Source: Streptomyces thinghirensis (GTDB taxonomy: Bacteria > Actinomycetota > Actinomycetia > Streptomycetales > Streptomycetaceae). Taken from it: a stretch of DNA of 64,000 nt. The translations under genes were made by a program, and so were the position numbers. The notes under the pieces were generated by a model. That model worked only from the letters and a program-made list of their open reading frames with translations. It was not told where the DNA came from and made no database searches. Location: the NCBI GenBank assembly GCA_021502835.1, contig JAKFGP010000020.1, positions 62,001-126,000 of the forward strand, in the 5' to 3' direction. This document shows positions 11,758 to 21,640 of the stretch, piece by piece (the stretch's first letter is position 1; each line of letters starts with the position of its first letter).

Positions 11758-12242
11758 CTAACGCCACGGTTCGGATACTGAGCGGAGGGTGGCCGCCGTG
11801 GCCACCGCCGGTCACCGCCTCGTGGCCCGCCGTTCTCGCTGGGCCCCCGATGCCGGCCCGGTCCAGGGCCTGCTCCTCGGTGTCGCAGGTGAGGACGCCG
11901 GAGCCGATGGGGACGCCGGTCTCCACGGAGACCTGGACGAGGCCCTGGGTCACGCCCTGGCACACGTAGTCGAAGTGGGGGGTGCCGCCGCGGATGACGA
12001 CGCCGAGGGCGACGATCGCGTCGTAGCCGCGGCCCGCGAGAACCTTGCGACCACCGGCAGCTCGAAGCTGCCGGGGACCCTGGATGAGGGTCGGCTCGTC
12101 GATGCCCAGCTCGTGCAGGGCGCGCAGGGCGCCGTCCACCAGTCCGTCCATCACCTTGTCCGTGCCACTGTGCCGCGACGACGGCGACCTGCAGGTCCCC
12201 CACGTTGCGTACGGACAGCTCCGGTGCACCTCTGCCGCTCAC
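11758..12242 (-). CDS. ribH: 6,7-dimethyl-8-ribityllumazine synthase (frameshifted)
   Basis: Condenses the ribAB products to lumazine, the substrate of RibE. GTG at 12240-12242 begins [20 protein letters not shown]. Family motifs are visible in order: [76 protein letters not shown]. The end is SVSEPWR and TAG. About 161 codons, the normal size of the icosahedral type. The start overlaps the ribAB stop by 4 nt (GTGA), which suggests translational coupling. Confidence 0.9.
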
Positions 12243-13564
12243 GTGTCTCCTCGTGTTCCTTGCCCACTGGTTGCCGCAGGTGGACACGGGGGGTCGTGTC
12301 CAGCAGGGGCAGGTCGTGCCCCATCCGGTCCCGCTTGGTGCGCAGGTAGCGGAGGTTGTGCTCGCCGGCCTGACGGGCATCGGCTCATGGCCGGTGACCT
12401 CGATCCCGTGCGCGGACGAGGGCGTCGCTCTTGTCCGGGTTGTTGGTCATCAGGCGCACGGCGCACGCCGAGGTCGGTGAGGGATCTGGGCGCCGGCGCC
12501 GTAGTCGCGGGCGTCGGCGGGCAGGCCGAGTTCCAGGTCGGCGTCGAGCGTGTCCCGGCCCCGCTCCCGGAGCTCGTGGCGCGCAGCTTGGACATCAGGC
12601 CGATGCCGCGCCCCTCGTGGCCGCGCAGGTGACGACCACACCCCGGCCCTCGGCCTGGATGCGGTCCAGGGAGGCGTCCAGCTGGGGGCCGCAGTCGCAG
12701 CGCTGGGAGCCGAAGACGTCGCCGGTGAGGCACTCGGAGTGGATGCGGACCAGGACGTCCTTCCCGTCGCCGATGTCGCCGTGGACGAGCGCGACGTGCT
12801 CGGACGCCGTCGACGGTGGAGCGGTAGCCGTACGCCGTGAACCTCGCCGTGCCGGGTGGGCAGCCGGACCTCGGCATTCCGGCGGACGGTGGGCTCCTCG
12901 CTGCGGCGGTAGGAGATGAGGTCCTCGATGGAGATGATCGTCAGCCCGTGCTTGCGGGCGAACGGGATCAGCCTCGGGCAGCCGCAGCATTGTCCCCGCC
13001 GGCGATCTCGGATGCGGATGGCGCCGGCCGGGCGCAAGCCCGCGAGGCGGGCGAGGGTCGACGGCGGCCTCGGTGTGGCCGTTGCGGACGGAGTACGCCG
13101 GCCGGAGCGGGGCGCGCAGCGGGAAGATGTAAGCCGGGGCGGACCAGGTCGGTCGGCTCGGCGGTGCCGCTCGCCAGGAGCTGGAGGGTGGTAGGCGCGG
13201 TCGAGGCCGAGATGCCGGTGCTCACGCCGTGCGCGGCGGTGGCGTCCACGGAGACGGTGAAGGCGGTCTTCATCGACTCGGTGTTGTCGTCGACCATCTG
13301 CGGCGAGGCGGGAGCCGGTCCAAGTTCGTCGCCCCTCCATGGGGGCGCAGATCAGGCCGCGGCACTCGCTCATCATGAAGGCGACGATCTCCTCGGTCGC
13401 CTTCTCCGGCGGCGACGACGAGTCGCCCTCGTTCTCGCGGTTCTCGTCGTCGACGACCACGACCGGGCGGCCGGCGGCGATGTCGGCGACAGCCTGTTCG
13501 ACGGGGTCGAGGGCGAGGTCCTCGTAGCCGTCCGTGCTGTAGAGGATGGGTGCGCGATGCTCAT
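12239..13564 (-). CDS. ribAB: Bifunctional DHBP synthase / GTP cyclohydrolase II (frameshifted)
   Basis: Makes both riboflavin precursors. From ATG 13562-13564 the N-terminal RibB half shows [20 protein letters not shown] (acidic metal-binding loop), [11 protein letters not shown] and, after repairs, [16 protein letters not shown]. The C-terminal RibA half starts near 12880 with [28 protein letters not shown] and [20 protein letters not shown] (zinc cysteines), then [14 protein letters not shown]. The last codons run into TGA at 12239-12241, overlapping the ribH GTG. About 440 codons, typical. The start overlaps the ribM stop (ATGA). At least six frame breaks. Confidence 0.9.
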
Positions 13565-14216
13565 GCGGGCGCTCCGCGCTCCCGGGACGGGCCGCGCGGG
13601 CGCGGTACGGGAGCGCAGCCACCAGTCGCGCAGGCCCCACAGGACGAGCGCGCCGTAGATGACGTAGACGAAGCCGGAGAAGGCGAAGCCGTTGGCGAAG
13701 TTCAGCGGGACGCCGACCAGGTCGACCAGCAGCCAGGGCGAACCAGAACTCGACCATGCCGCGTGCCTGGGCGTACATGGCGACGACGGTGCCGACGAAG
13801 ATGTAGGCGTCCGGCCAAGGGTCCCAGGACAGGGTCGGGTAGGCGGTGAACAGGCCGCCCACCGCGAGGGTGCCGACGGCGGCCGCGGCGAGCAGGGCGC
13901 CGCGCTCGCGCCAGGTGGCGAACCGGACGGCGATGGAGCCGTCCTGCGTCTGCTGCCGGCCGCGGTTCCACTGCCAGAAGCCCCAGGCGGCGACGACCAT
14001 GACGACGATCTGCTTCAGCCGGCGCTGCCGGAGAGGTGGGCGGTGGCGAAGGCCGTGAAGAGGATGAGCCCGGAGACGAACTGCACGGGCCAGGTCCAGA
14101 TGGAGCGCCGCCAGCCGAGCGCGAGGCCGAGCAGACCGATCACGTTGCCGATCATGTCCGACCACTTGATGTGCTGGGTCGAAGAGCGTGAACGCCTCGG
14201 AGTTGAGCCAGTTCAC
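13561..14216 (-). CDS. ribM: RibM riboflavin transporter, PnuC-like (frameshifted)
   Basis: Membrane protein of the PnuC/PnuX fold that imports riboflavin or roseoflavin in Streptomyces. GTG 14214-14216 begins [17 protein letters not shown] after repair, overlapping the ribE stop by 4 nt. Hydrophobic segments include [38 protein letters not shown], the loop [20 protein letters not shown] and [11 protein letters not shown], followed by two more helices before the stop that overlaps the ribAB start (ATGA). About 218 codons. It lies inside the riboswitch-controlled operon, which supports its substrate. Confidence 0.85.
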
Positions 14217-14830
14217 TTGGTGTCTCCCTGGGCGGCCCGGGCGCCGAGCAGGCGCTCGACGTACTTGGCGATGACGTCCACCTCGAGATTGACCGGGTCG
14301 CCGGGCTGCTTCCAGACCCAGCGTGGTCAGGGCGAGGGTGGTGGGGATGAGGCTGACGGTGAAGAAGTCGGGGGCCGGCGTCGACGACGGTGAGGCTGAT
14401 GCCGTCGACGGTGATGGAGCCCTTCTCCACGACGTAGCGGGCGAGGTCCGCGGGCAGGGAGATCTTCACGAGCTCCCAGTGCTCGGAGAGGGCTTGCGCT
14501 CCAGGGATTTCGTTGGGCTGCCGTCGACGTGGCCCCTGCACGATGTGCCCGCCGAGGCCGGGCGCCGACGGCGGTGGGAGCGCTCCAGATTTGGCCGGAG
14601 CCGGTGGTGAGGACGCCCAGGCTGGAGCGGTTGAGGGTCTCCGCCATCACGTCGGCGGTGAACTCGTCGCCCTCGTGGTCGACGACGGTGAGGCAGACGC
14701 CGTTGACGGCGATGGAGTCGCCGTGCTGTACCCCTTCGGTGACCAAGGGGCCGCGCAGGCAGGCGACGAGGCGTCGTCGAGCGTCTCGACGGCGATACTC
14801 GCCCAGCTCTTCGACGATTCCGGTGAACAC
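14213..14830 (-). CDS. ribE: Riboflavin synthase alpha chain (frameshifted)
   Basis: Last step of riboflavin synthesis. GTG 14828-14830 begins [10 protein letters not shown], preceded by AAGGGGAAG as ribosome site. Two lumazine-binding repeats are visible: the first with [20 protein letters not shown] and [10 protein letters not shown], the second with [18 protein letters not shown] and [17 protein letters not shown]. The end is RAAQGDTK and TGA at 14213-14215, overlapping the GTG of ribM. About 205 codons, as expected. It is the first gene behind the FMN riboswitch. Confidence 0.9.
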
Positions 14831-15000
14831 TTCCCCTTGGGTCCTCCCTGCCTCTTCGGGCACGGGACTCCGGGGCTGTCGGGAACGACAGAGATCACGA
14901 GCAGGCACCGGGAACGACGCCGGACGGAAGCCCGCCCGGCGCAACGGGCGAGCCCAGAAGGTCGGCGGCGCGCACGTATGCTCGCCCGCCGCGCACTGCG

Positions 15001-15107
15001 CCATCGGACTTTAACCGTCGGTCCAGGAATTTCACCTGGTCAACCGGTCGCTGGAGGCGACCGGGTCGCAGACTGTAACCGCCGGTTCGGACTTTCACCG
15101 ACCCCAG
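15001..15107 (-). promoter_or_regulatory. FMN riboswitch (RFN element) controlling the rib operon
   Basis: Read on the minus strand the segment contains the conserved RFN blocks in order: GGGGTCGGTGAAAGTCCGAA, ACCGGCGGTTACAGTC, GCGACCCGGTCGCC, ACCGGTTGACCAGGTGAAAT, TCCTGGACCGACGGTTAAAG and TCCGATGG. Unlike the coding genes it looks undamaged. It ends about 170 nt before the ribE start, leaving room for an expression platform. When FMN is abundant such elements shut off expression of the genes behind them. The mechanism here (termination or start-site masking) cannot be told by eye. Confidence 0.92.
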
Positions 15108-15257
15108 GTGCGCTGCTTCTGGTACAGGGCCGGTGTGCCACGCCTGATCGCCGTCCATGCGGACGGAGTGTGTGGGGTGGCTCACAGAGCGCTCCCTCCG
15201 TACGGCGGCCGCGTCACGGCGGTCCCAACTGGACCGCCGTCGCCCAGCTGCTGAGAT

Positions 15258-15300
15258 TGGTCCATACCTATTGACTCACTGGTCTAGTCCTCTCTAGGGT
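15258..15300 (+). promoter_or_regulatory. Second chitinase promoter with two DasR-like direct repeats
   Basis: TGGTCCATACCT (15258-15269) and TGGTCTAGTCCT (15280-15291) are the 12-bp direct repeats known from Streptomyces chitinase promoters, 22 bp apart start to start. TTGACT at 15271-15276 and TAGGGT at 15295-15300 form a -35/-10 pair with an 18-bp spacer that contains the second repeat, the same arrangement as before the first chitinase. Confidence 0.75.
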
Positions 15301-15313
15301 CTGCGCAACTTCC

Positions 15314-17692
15314 GTGGAGAGGAACCGACGCGCCCGTCACGCTCCAGATCCGCCACAGAGCGGGGCCGCCCTGTTCGCGGCGGTCGCCGCCGTCGCCGGC
15401 CTGCCACTCGCCGGCCTCCACGGCCGCATCGCAGGCCGCCGACCAGGAGACCTGTCGCCCCGACGGCCTCTACCGCACCCCCGGCGTCGACGTCCCTACT
15501 GCTCGGTCCACGACTCCGCGGGCGCGAAGATGGGCGCCGACCACCGCGCCGCGTGATCGGCTGCCACGAGCTGGCGCACCGGCAAGGACGGCAAGCCCGC
15601 CTATCTCGCCTCCGAAACATCCCGTCGGGACAAGAGCACCCACATCGACTACGCCTTCGCGCACGTGGACGGCGGCAACGAGCTCTCCGTGGCCAGACAG
15701 CGCAGGAGCCCGGCACCGGCGCTGACGTGGCCCGGGCGAGGCACCGCCGTGGACCGGACCTCCCCTACAAGGGCCACTTCAACCAGCTGACCAAGTTCAA
15801 GCAGCACCCGGACGTCAAGACGATGATCTCGGTGGGCGGCTGGGCCCTGGAACCGGGCGGCTACCTCGCCTGCGACGACGGCAGCCGCGTGGACTCGGGC
15901 GGCTTCTACTCGATGGCCACGCAACGCCGACGGCTCGGTCCAGCCAGGCCGGCATCGACACCTTCGCGGACTCGCGGTCGACTTCGTGCGGAAGTACGGC
16001 TTCAGCGGCGTGGTTATCGACTGCGAGTACCCGACGACGATGAAGGACGCCGGACAGCCCGCTCGACGGGTCCTTTACGCCAGCGGCCGCCAGGCCGGGC
16101 TGGTCAAAGGAGCTACGCGGCCCTGATGAAGACGCTGCGCGAAGCTCGACCACGCGGGCGCCGCGGACGGCAGGCACTACCTCCTCTCCGTCGCCGCGCC
16201 GTCACTCCGGTTACCTGCTGCGCGGCATGGAGACCTTCCGGGTCCAGGAGTACCTGGACTACGTCAACATCATGTCGTACGACCTGCACGGTGCCTGGAA
16301 CGAACACATTGGGCCCGAGGCGCCTCCCTCTTCGACGACGGCGAGGACTCGAGCTCGCCGCCGCGGGCATTTACACCACCTCCCAGTACGGCGGCATCGA
16401 CTCCTCAACACCGACTGGGCCTACCACTACTTCCGCGGCCGATGCCCGGCCGACCCGCATCAACATCGGCCTGCCGTACTACACGCGCGGCTTGAAGAGC
16501 GTCACCGGCGGCACCGGTGACGGCGCCGGGGCAGGCACCTCCACGGACTGCCGACGGCTTCCCGGTCTGACCAAGTGCGGCGACGGGGCGGTGGGCATCG
16601 ACAACCTGTGGCACGACCTGGACACAAACGGCGAGGTCGCCGCGGGTTCCAACCCGATGTGGCACGCGAAGAACCTGGAGAAGGGCGTCGTCGGCGACGT
16701 CACCGACGCGGTTTCCCCGGCCGACACCGAGCTGACCGGGACGTACGCCCGCAAGTACGACTCCACGCTGGTCGCGCCCTGGCTGCGGGGCGCCGAGAAG
16801 AAGGTCTTCGTCCACCCAGTCGGTCCAGGCTGGGCAGGACTACGTCGTCGACCGCGCGGCATCGGCGGCACGATGGTGTGGGAGCTCGCGGGCATTACGC
16901 CTGGGACGCGGGCAAGGGCAGTGGTGCCGGGCTCGACGCTGACTCGACACGATGACGACACGTTCAAGAACGCCCTCCCCATAGGGTGCCGAGCGCGCCA
17001 CGATCGACCTGCCGGCCGAGGCGCCTTCGACGATCGACGTGGAGTTCGGGCAGTTCCGCTCGGCGACTCCAACTACCCGATCCCAGCCCCAAGCTGAAGA
17101 TCACCAACTACTACGAAGCCGGCCCCTGCCCGGCGGTACGGAGTTCCGGTTCGACTACGCCACCTCCGCGCCCGGCAAGGAACGCCAAGGACCAGTCCGG
17201 CTGGGGGCACTTCGGTGATCCGCAGCGACCACACGGGCGGCAACGTGGGCGGCCTGAAGGGCGACTACCACCGGGTGTCAGCTGAAGCTGCCGCCCGCTT
17301 TAGCGGTCGCTGAGCGCCGGGGGCGTCCACCGAGGTGGACTTCGTGTACTACCTGCCGGTGTCGACGCCGTCGAACTGGACGGTCTCCTTCGGTGGGAAG
17401 ACGTACGCCTGGCGGGTGATCTGCCCCGGGAACGACCGTGGTGGAGCCCGGCACGGAGACGCCGACCCCGACGCCCACGCCCACGGGGACCGGGTCAGCC
17501 GAGCCTGAGTCCGAGGCCGACGGACGGCACCGGGCAGCCACGACCCCGGCCTGGGACGCGGCCACGCCGTGCGGCGGCAGGCATCACGGTGTCCCACGAG
17601 GGGCACGTGAAGTCCGGAGTGGTGGACGAAGGGCGAGGGCCCCGGCACCACCGGTGAGTGGGGCGGTCTGGCAGGACCTCGGCGCCTGCTGA
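15314..17692 (+). CDS. Multidomain GH18 chitinase with chitin-binding domain (frameshifted)
   Basis: Secreted chitinase of about 790 codons. The N terminus has a signal-like AALFAAVAAVAGLPLAGL. The GH18 domain (about 15560-16950) shows HIDYAFAHVDGGNELS, TMISVGGWALEPGGY, VQEYLDYVNIMSYDLHGAWN and GGTMVWELAG. The catalytic motif reads FSGVVIDCEYP at 16001-16033, where GVDIDYEYP is usual. Next is a beta-sandwich accessory module (GQFRLGDSNYPIP, GGLKGDYHRVS, VDFVYYLPVSTPSNWTVSF), a TPTPTPTPTGTG linker near 17460, and a C-terminal CBM5/12 chitin-binding domain ending WQDLGAC. The listed start is a GTG directly after the promoter; a GGAGAGGA at 15315-15322 suggests the true start is 10-15 nt further on. 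Many indels. Confidence 0.85.
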
Positions 17693-17792
17693 CCCCGGCG
17701 AGACCGGCCCGGCGGCGGTGACGAAGGCCCTTGCTCGCCGCCGGTCTCCAACGCCTCGCCGGGTCGCCCGAGGCGCCCGCCGGGCTTCTGGC

Positions 17793-18698
17793 ATGGTGAG
17801 ACGCAGCTGACGACCGCGACCGCCGAGGAGTTCGAGCGCCACCGGCCCCGTCTGTTCGGCCTGGCCTACCGCATGCTGGGCTCGGCCGACGAGGCGGAGG
17901 ACACGGTCCAGGACGCTTACCTGCGCTTCAGCGGGGCCGACCGGGCGGGCATCGAGCAGCCGGCGGCCTGGCTGGCCAAGGTCGTCACCAACCTGTGCCT
18001 CGACCGTCTCACCTCGGCCCGCGCCCGGCGCGAGACCTACGTCGGCGCCTGAGCTGCCGGAGCCGGTCCTGACCTCCGACGGCACCCTCGGCCCGCTGGA
18101 GTCGGCCGAGCGGCGCGACGCCGTGTCGACGGCGATGCTCGTCCTGCTGGAGCGGCCGACGCCGACCGAGCGGGCGGTGTACGTGCTGCGCGAGGCGTTC
18201 GCGTACGGGCACCGCGAGATCGCCGAGGCGCTGGATCTGACCGAGGCGAACTGCCGTCAGCTCTACCGGCGGGCCGTGGCACGGATCGGTGAGCGGGGAC
18301 GCGTTCCTGCCCTCGCCCGGGCGGCAGGAGGAGCTGGTCGAGGATCGTTCCTCACGGCGGCCCGTGACGGCGACCTGGCCGGGCTGGAAAGCTGCTCGCC
18401 GAGGACGTGGTCTGGTGGAGCGACGGCGGGCGGCGAAGGTCACCAGCGGCGCGGCGCCCGATCGAGGGCCGCACGAAGGTCGTCCGCTTCGTGCTGGGCG
18501 GGCTCCCGAAGTTCACGGCCGGCTGGGACGTCTCCATCACCGAGGTCAACGGCGCCGGCGCGCTGGTCGCCCGGGTCGGCGACACGGTCGTGGCTGTCCT
18601 GTCCTTCGAAGTGCGCGACGGGTCCATCACGCAGGTGCAGGTCATGGTGAACCCGGACAAAGCTGGACTTCGTACGCCGTCAGCTCGGGCAGCCCTGA
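17793..18698 (+). CDS. SigJ-type ECF sigma factor with SnoaL-like C-terminal domain (frameshifted)
   Basis: Extracytoplasmic-function sigma factor. Region 2 is clear: EEFERHRPRLFGLAYRMLGS, ADEAEDTVQDAYLRF and AWLAKVVTNLCLDRLTSARA. Region 4 is PTPTERAVYVLREAFAYGHR and EIAEALDLTEANCRQLYRRA. A third, NTF2/SnoaL-like domain follows (RFLTAARDGDLAGLEKLLAE after repair, RPIEGRTKVVRFVLGGLPKF, VNGAGALVARVGDTVVAVLS), ending FVRRQLGQP and TGA. Such SigJ/ECF41 proteins use the C-terminal domain to modulate activity instead of a separate anti-sigma factor. About 300 codons. The start near 17793 is uncertain because the first codons are out of frame. The next gene, an NAD(P)-binding oxidoreductase, is the type of partner often found beside these factors. 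Confidence 0.8.
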
Positions 18699-18804
18699 CA
18701 TTCCCTCGCCGGAAGTGTCACATCCGGCACCGGCCACGCCGTCCCAGCTGACGACAGGGCGCTCCGTCCGGGAGCGTCCGCCGTGGCGAAGGGGCTGGAA
18801 CAGA

Positions 18805-19572
18805 ATGACCACGATCCTGGTGACCGGCGGCACCGGCACGCTCGGACGGCTCGTCACCGAGCGGCTGCGCGCGGACGGGCACGAGGTGCGGGGTGCTCAG
18901 CCGGCACGCCCAGCCGTACGCCGTCGACCTGCGGGCCGGCGGCAGTGCCTGGACGTCGCGCTCGGCGGTGTGGACACCGTCGTGCACTGCGCGACCAGCC
19001 CGCGCGGCGGCGACGAACAGGCGGCCACCAACCTGATCGCTGCGGCACGGCGGGCCGGGGTGGGGGCACCTGGTGTACATCTCGACGTCGGCGTGGACCG
19101 GGTGCCGCTCGGCTACTACCGGTCCCAAGCTCGCCGTCGAGCGGCTGGTGCAGGAGTCCGGGACTCGGCTGGACCGTGCTGCGGGCGACCCAGTTCCACG
19201 ACCTGGTGGTGCAGGTGCTCCGGCGCTGGCCAAGCCGCCGGTCGTGCTGCTGCCGGCCCGCGTCTGCGACCAGCCGGTGGAGGTGGCGGAGGTCGCGGGG
19301 CGGCTCGCCGAGCTGGCCGCCGGCGCGCCCGCCGGGCGGGTGGCGGACCTGGGCGGGCCCGAGGTGCGGACCTTCGAGTCGCTGGCCCGCGCCTATCTGG
19401 GCGCGACGGGGCGCCGGCGGGCCGTGGTGAAAGGTGCCGCTGGCGGGGAAGGCTTACCGGGGGTTCCGCGCGGGCGGGCACCTCGCGCCCAGCGGGCGGT
19501 GGGCAAGGGGACGTTCGAGAGTACCTGGCGGGGGCGGTTCGGCGGCGGGACGGACGGGCGCGGCGCGGTTGA
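18805..19572 (+). CDS. NAD(P)-binding atypical SDR / NmrA-like protein (frameshifted)
   Basis: About 255 codons from ATG 18805. The Rossmann opening MTTILVTGGTGTLGRLVTER has the GGTGTLG dinucleotide-binding loop of NmrA/epimerase-like short-chain proteins. Then DVALGGVDTVVHCATSPRGG, AATNLIAAARRAGVGHLVYI and STSAWTGC; a canonical YxxxK is not obvious, though a GPKLAVERLVQESG block follows. Later pieces are VLRATQFHDLVVQVLRALAK, VEVAEVAGRLAELAAGAPAG and LGGPEVRTFESLARAYLG. The gene ends GRARRG and TGA. It lies 106 bp after the sigma-factor gene; such proteins often accompany SigJ-type factors. Substrate unknown. Confidence 0.75.
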   Translation: MTTILVTGGTGTLGRLVTERLRADGHEVRGAQPARPAVRRRPAGRRQCLDVALGGVDTVVHCATSPRGGDEQAATNLIAAARRAGVGAPGVHLDVGVDRVPLGYYRSQARRRAAGAGVRDSAGPCCGRPSSTTWWCRCSGAGQAAGRAAAGPRLRPAGGGGGGRGAARRAGRRRARRAGGGPGRARGADLRVAGPRLSGRDGAPAGRGERCRWRGRLTGGSARAGTSRPAGGGQGDVREYLAGAVRRRDGRARRG

Positions 19573-19840
19573 GCGGACGGGACCGGACGAGCGGACGGCG
19601 GTGATGAGCGGACAGGCGCGGATGAGCGGACGGCGCGGATGAGCGGGCGGGCGCGGACTGGCAGGCGGCGCGGATGAGCAGGCGGCGCGGATGAGCGGAA
19701 CGGGCGCCGATGAGCAGGCGGCGCGGACGACCGGACGGGCGCCGATGAGCAGGCGGCGCGGACGGCGGACGGGCGCGGACTGGCAGGCGGCGCGGATGAG
19801 AGCAGACGGCGCCGATGAGCAGGCGGCGCGGATGAGCGGA
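19573..19840. repeat. GC-rich minisatellite of ~15-18 bp units
   Basis: About 265 bp made of degenerate copies of GCGCGGATGAGCGGACGG. GATGAGC occurs about ten times, with variants such as GGACTGGCAGG and CCGATGAGCAGG between. No frame keeps a stable amino-acid repeat across the array. The last copy supplies an ATG near 19832 that could start the following gene. It separates the NAD(P)-binding protein gene from a membrane-protein gene. Confidence 0.85.
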
Positions 19841-20262
19841 CAGGCTGGGGCTGCGGGCGGGGCTGGGGCTGCTCGCCGGCGCGCAGGTGGTGCTGGGGCT
19901 GTGGATCCTGCTGCTGCCCGAGCTGTTCTGAGTGGCCCTGGGTGTCGCACCTGCCGCCCTACAACGAACACCTGCTGCGGGACTTCGGCGGGGGCGAGCG
20001 TCGCGCTCGCGGTGGTGCTGTGCTCGGCGGTGGCAGCGATGGAACGGCGGCTCGTGATCACGGCGCTGGTGGCCCATCTGGTGTCCTCCGTGGCTCACCT
20101 CCTCTTCCACGCCCAGCACCTGGGGCGCCCTGTCGCGCGAGCGGTGCAGGTTCATGGCGCTGCTGGGAGTGGCGGTGCTGCTGGCGGCGGCACTGCTGTG
20201 GCTGGCGACGGACAAGGCGGCCTTCCGGGAGCCCGAGCCGCGCGGGCGCTCCCGTGCTCTGA
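19832..20262 (+). CDS. Small four-helix integral membrane protein (frameshifted)
   Basis: About 143 codons. After frame joining the protein reads RAGLGLLAGAQVVLGLWILL, LPELFYEWPWVSHLPPYNEH (extracytoplasmic loop), LLRDFGGASVALAVVLCSAV, AAMERRLVITALVAHLVSSV, AHLLFHAQHLG and LLGVAVLLAAALLWLATDKA, i.e. four hydrophobic helices with short loops. Such proteins are common and unnamed in Streptomyces. The start lies in or just after the minisatellite and the exact stop is uncertain (TGA 20260-20262 in one frame). Convergent with the ROK gene. No function can be given. Confidence 0.6.
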
Positions 20263-20276
20263 GCGTCCCGCTCGGG

Positions 20277-21498
20277 TCAGGGCCGTCCGGGCGGCGCGAA
20301 CAGCTCGTCCTGGGCGCGGTCGCGGGCGGTCAGCAGGGCTCCGCGCAGTACGGCGCCGCCGCCCAGTGTGCTGGACCGCACCTCGGTGGCGAGCGGCGAC
20401 ATCCGGGGTGAGGCGGTGCTGGACGCGCGCGGCGAGGGCGTCGGCGCCGGCCCGGCCGACCTCACCGGCCAGCACCAGACAGCCGGGGTCCAGGACGGAG
20501 ACGACGGCGGCTGCGCCGAGGGCGACCCGGTCGGCGAGCGCGTCGAGGAACCGCTCGGCGGCCGGGTCCGGGTGGTGGTCCCGACCCGTTCCCGACCGGC
20601 TGACCGCCTCCCGTACCAGCGCGGCGGCGTGCGGCTCGGGTCCGACGGGCGTCGCCGTCACGCCGTGCCGCGCCGCCAGGGCGGACACCGCCGCCGCCCC
20701 CGGCCACGGAGTGGAAGCAGCCGTCGCAGTCGGTGGCCGACGGCAAGCCCGAGGTGCCGGGCACCGGCATGAAGCCGACCTCGCCCGCGCCGCCGGAGAC
20801 GCCCCGCCGCAGCGTGCCGTCGAGGACGACCGCGGCACCGATGCCCAGGCCGAGCCGGATGCGAGGACGAACGTGTCCCGGCCCGGGCGGCCCCGTCGCG
20901 CTGCTCGGGCCAGGGCGGCGAGGTTGGTCCTCGTTCTCCCACGCCGACCCGCGCCTCGGGGAACTCCTCCGCAACGCGGCCATCAGCCGCCGGTGCCACT
21001 CGGGCAGACCGGTGGAGTCGCGCAGTTCGCCGCTCGCCGGGTCGATCAGGCCGGGTGCGCCGATGCCGACGGTGTGCAGCCGGTCGGCCCCGGCCTCCTT
21101 CGCCGCCCGCTCGACCAGACTCACCGCCCGCTCCACCGCGGACCGGTGCCGGTGTCGTCGCCGATCGGCACGGACCCCTCGGCCAGCACCCGGCCGAGCA
21201 GATCGGAGACCAGCACGGCGACGCCCTCGGTGCGTACGTCGAGGGCGGCGAGGTGGGCGCGCTCGGCGACGATGCCGTAGAGCTTGGCGTTCGGCGCCCC
21301 GGCGCTGCTCGCCCGACTCCCCCGCCACCTCGATGAGGCCGGAGGCGGTGAGGCGTTCGACGAGGTCGGCCACGGTGGGGCGGGACAGGCCGGTCAGCTG
21401 CTTCAACTGCCCTCTGCCGTCAACGGACCCTCCTGCTGGAGCAGGCGCAGGGCGAGGCGGTCGTTGATGGCCCGGGCGGTGCTCGGGGATGCGGGCAT
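20277..21498 (-). CDS. ROK family transcriptional repressor (frameshifted)
   Basis: About 405 codons from ATG 21496-21498. An N-terminal winged helix-turn-helix (NDRLALRLLQQEGPLTAGQL, LTGLSRPTVADLVERLTASG) precedes a ROK sugar-kinase-like domain: VGIGAPGLIDPASGELRDST, FVLIRLGLGIGAAVVLDGTL, RRGVSGGAGEVGFMPVPGTS, and a Cys cluster DCDGCFHS in place of the usual CxCGxxGC zinc motif. The C-terminal end is ARDRAQDELFAPPGRP. Such regulators respond to sugars or sugar phosphates. It is divergent from an MFS transporter gene with an inverted repeat between them, so control of that transporter is likely. Confidence 0.85.
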
Positions 21499-21551
21499 GC
21501 CGGGATCCTTCCAGATCGGCGGCGCGGGGGCCCACGCCGATAATCCCCTAT

Positions 21552-21575
21552 CTATCAGGCAGGGTTCCTGGATAG
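21552..21575. promoter_or_regulatory. Candidate operator between the ROK and MFS genes
   Basis: CTATCAGG (21552-21559) and CCTGGATAG (21567-21575) form an inverted repeat with one bulged base and a 7-bp centre, in an AT-richer pocket of the divergent intergenic region. A further CTAT copy precedes the left arm. Its position suits a site for the ROK repressor acting on both genes. Confidence 0.5.
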
Positions 21576-21640
21576 TTTACGCGGCGCGGTGACGCCAGGC
21601 GGCCGAGCCGGCGGCGCAGACCCGAGGGAGGGGCCCGAGA

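Noticed and set aside
12450..14216. A long minus-strand frame that would fuse ribM, ribAB and other text.
   Set aside because: It arises from an indel joining two real genes; the ATGA overlap and family lengths support separate genes.
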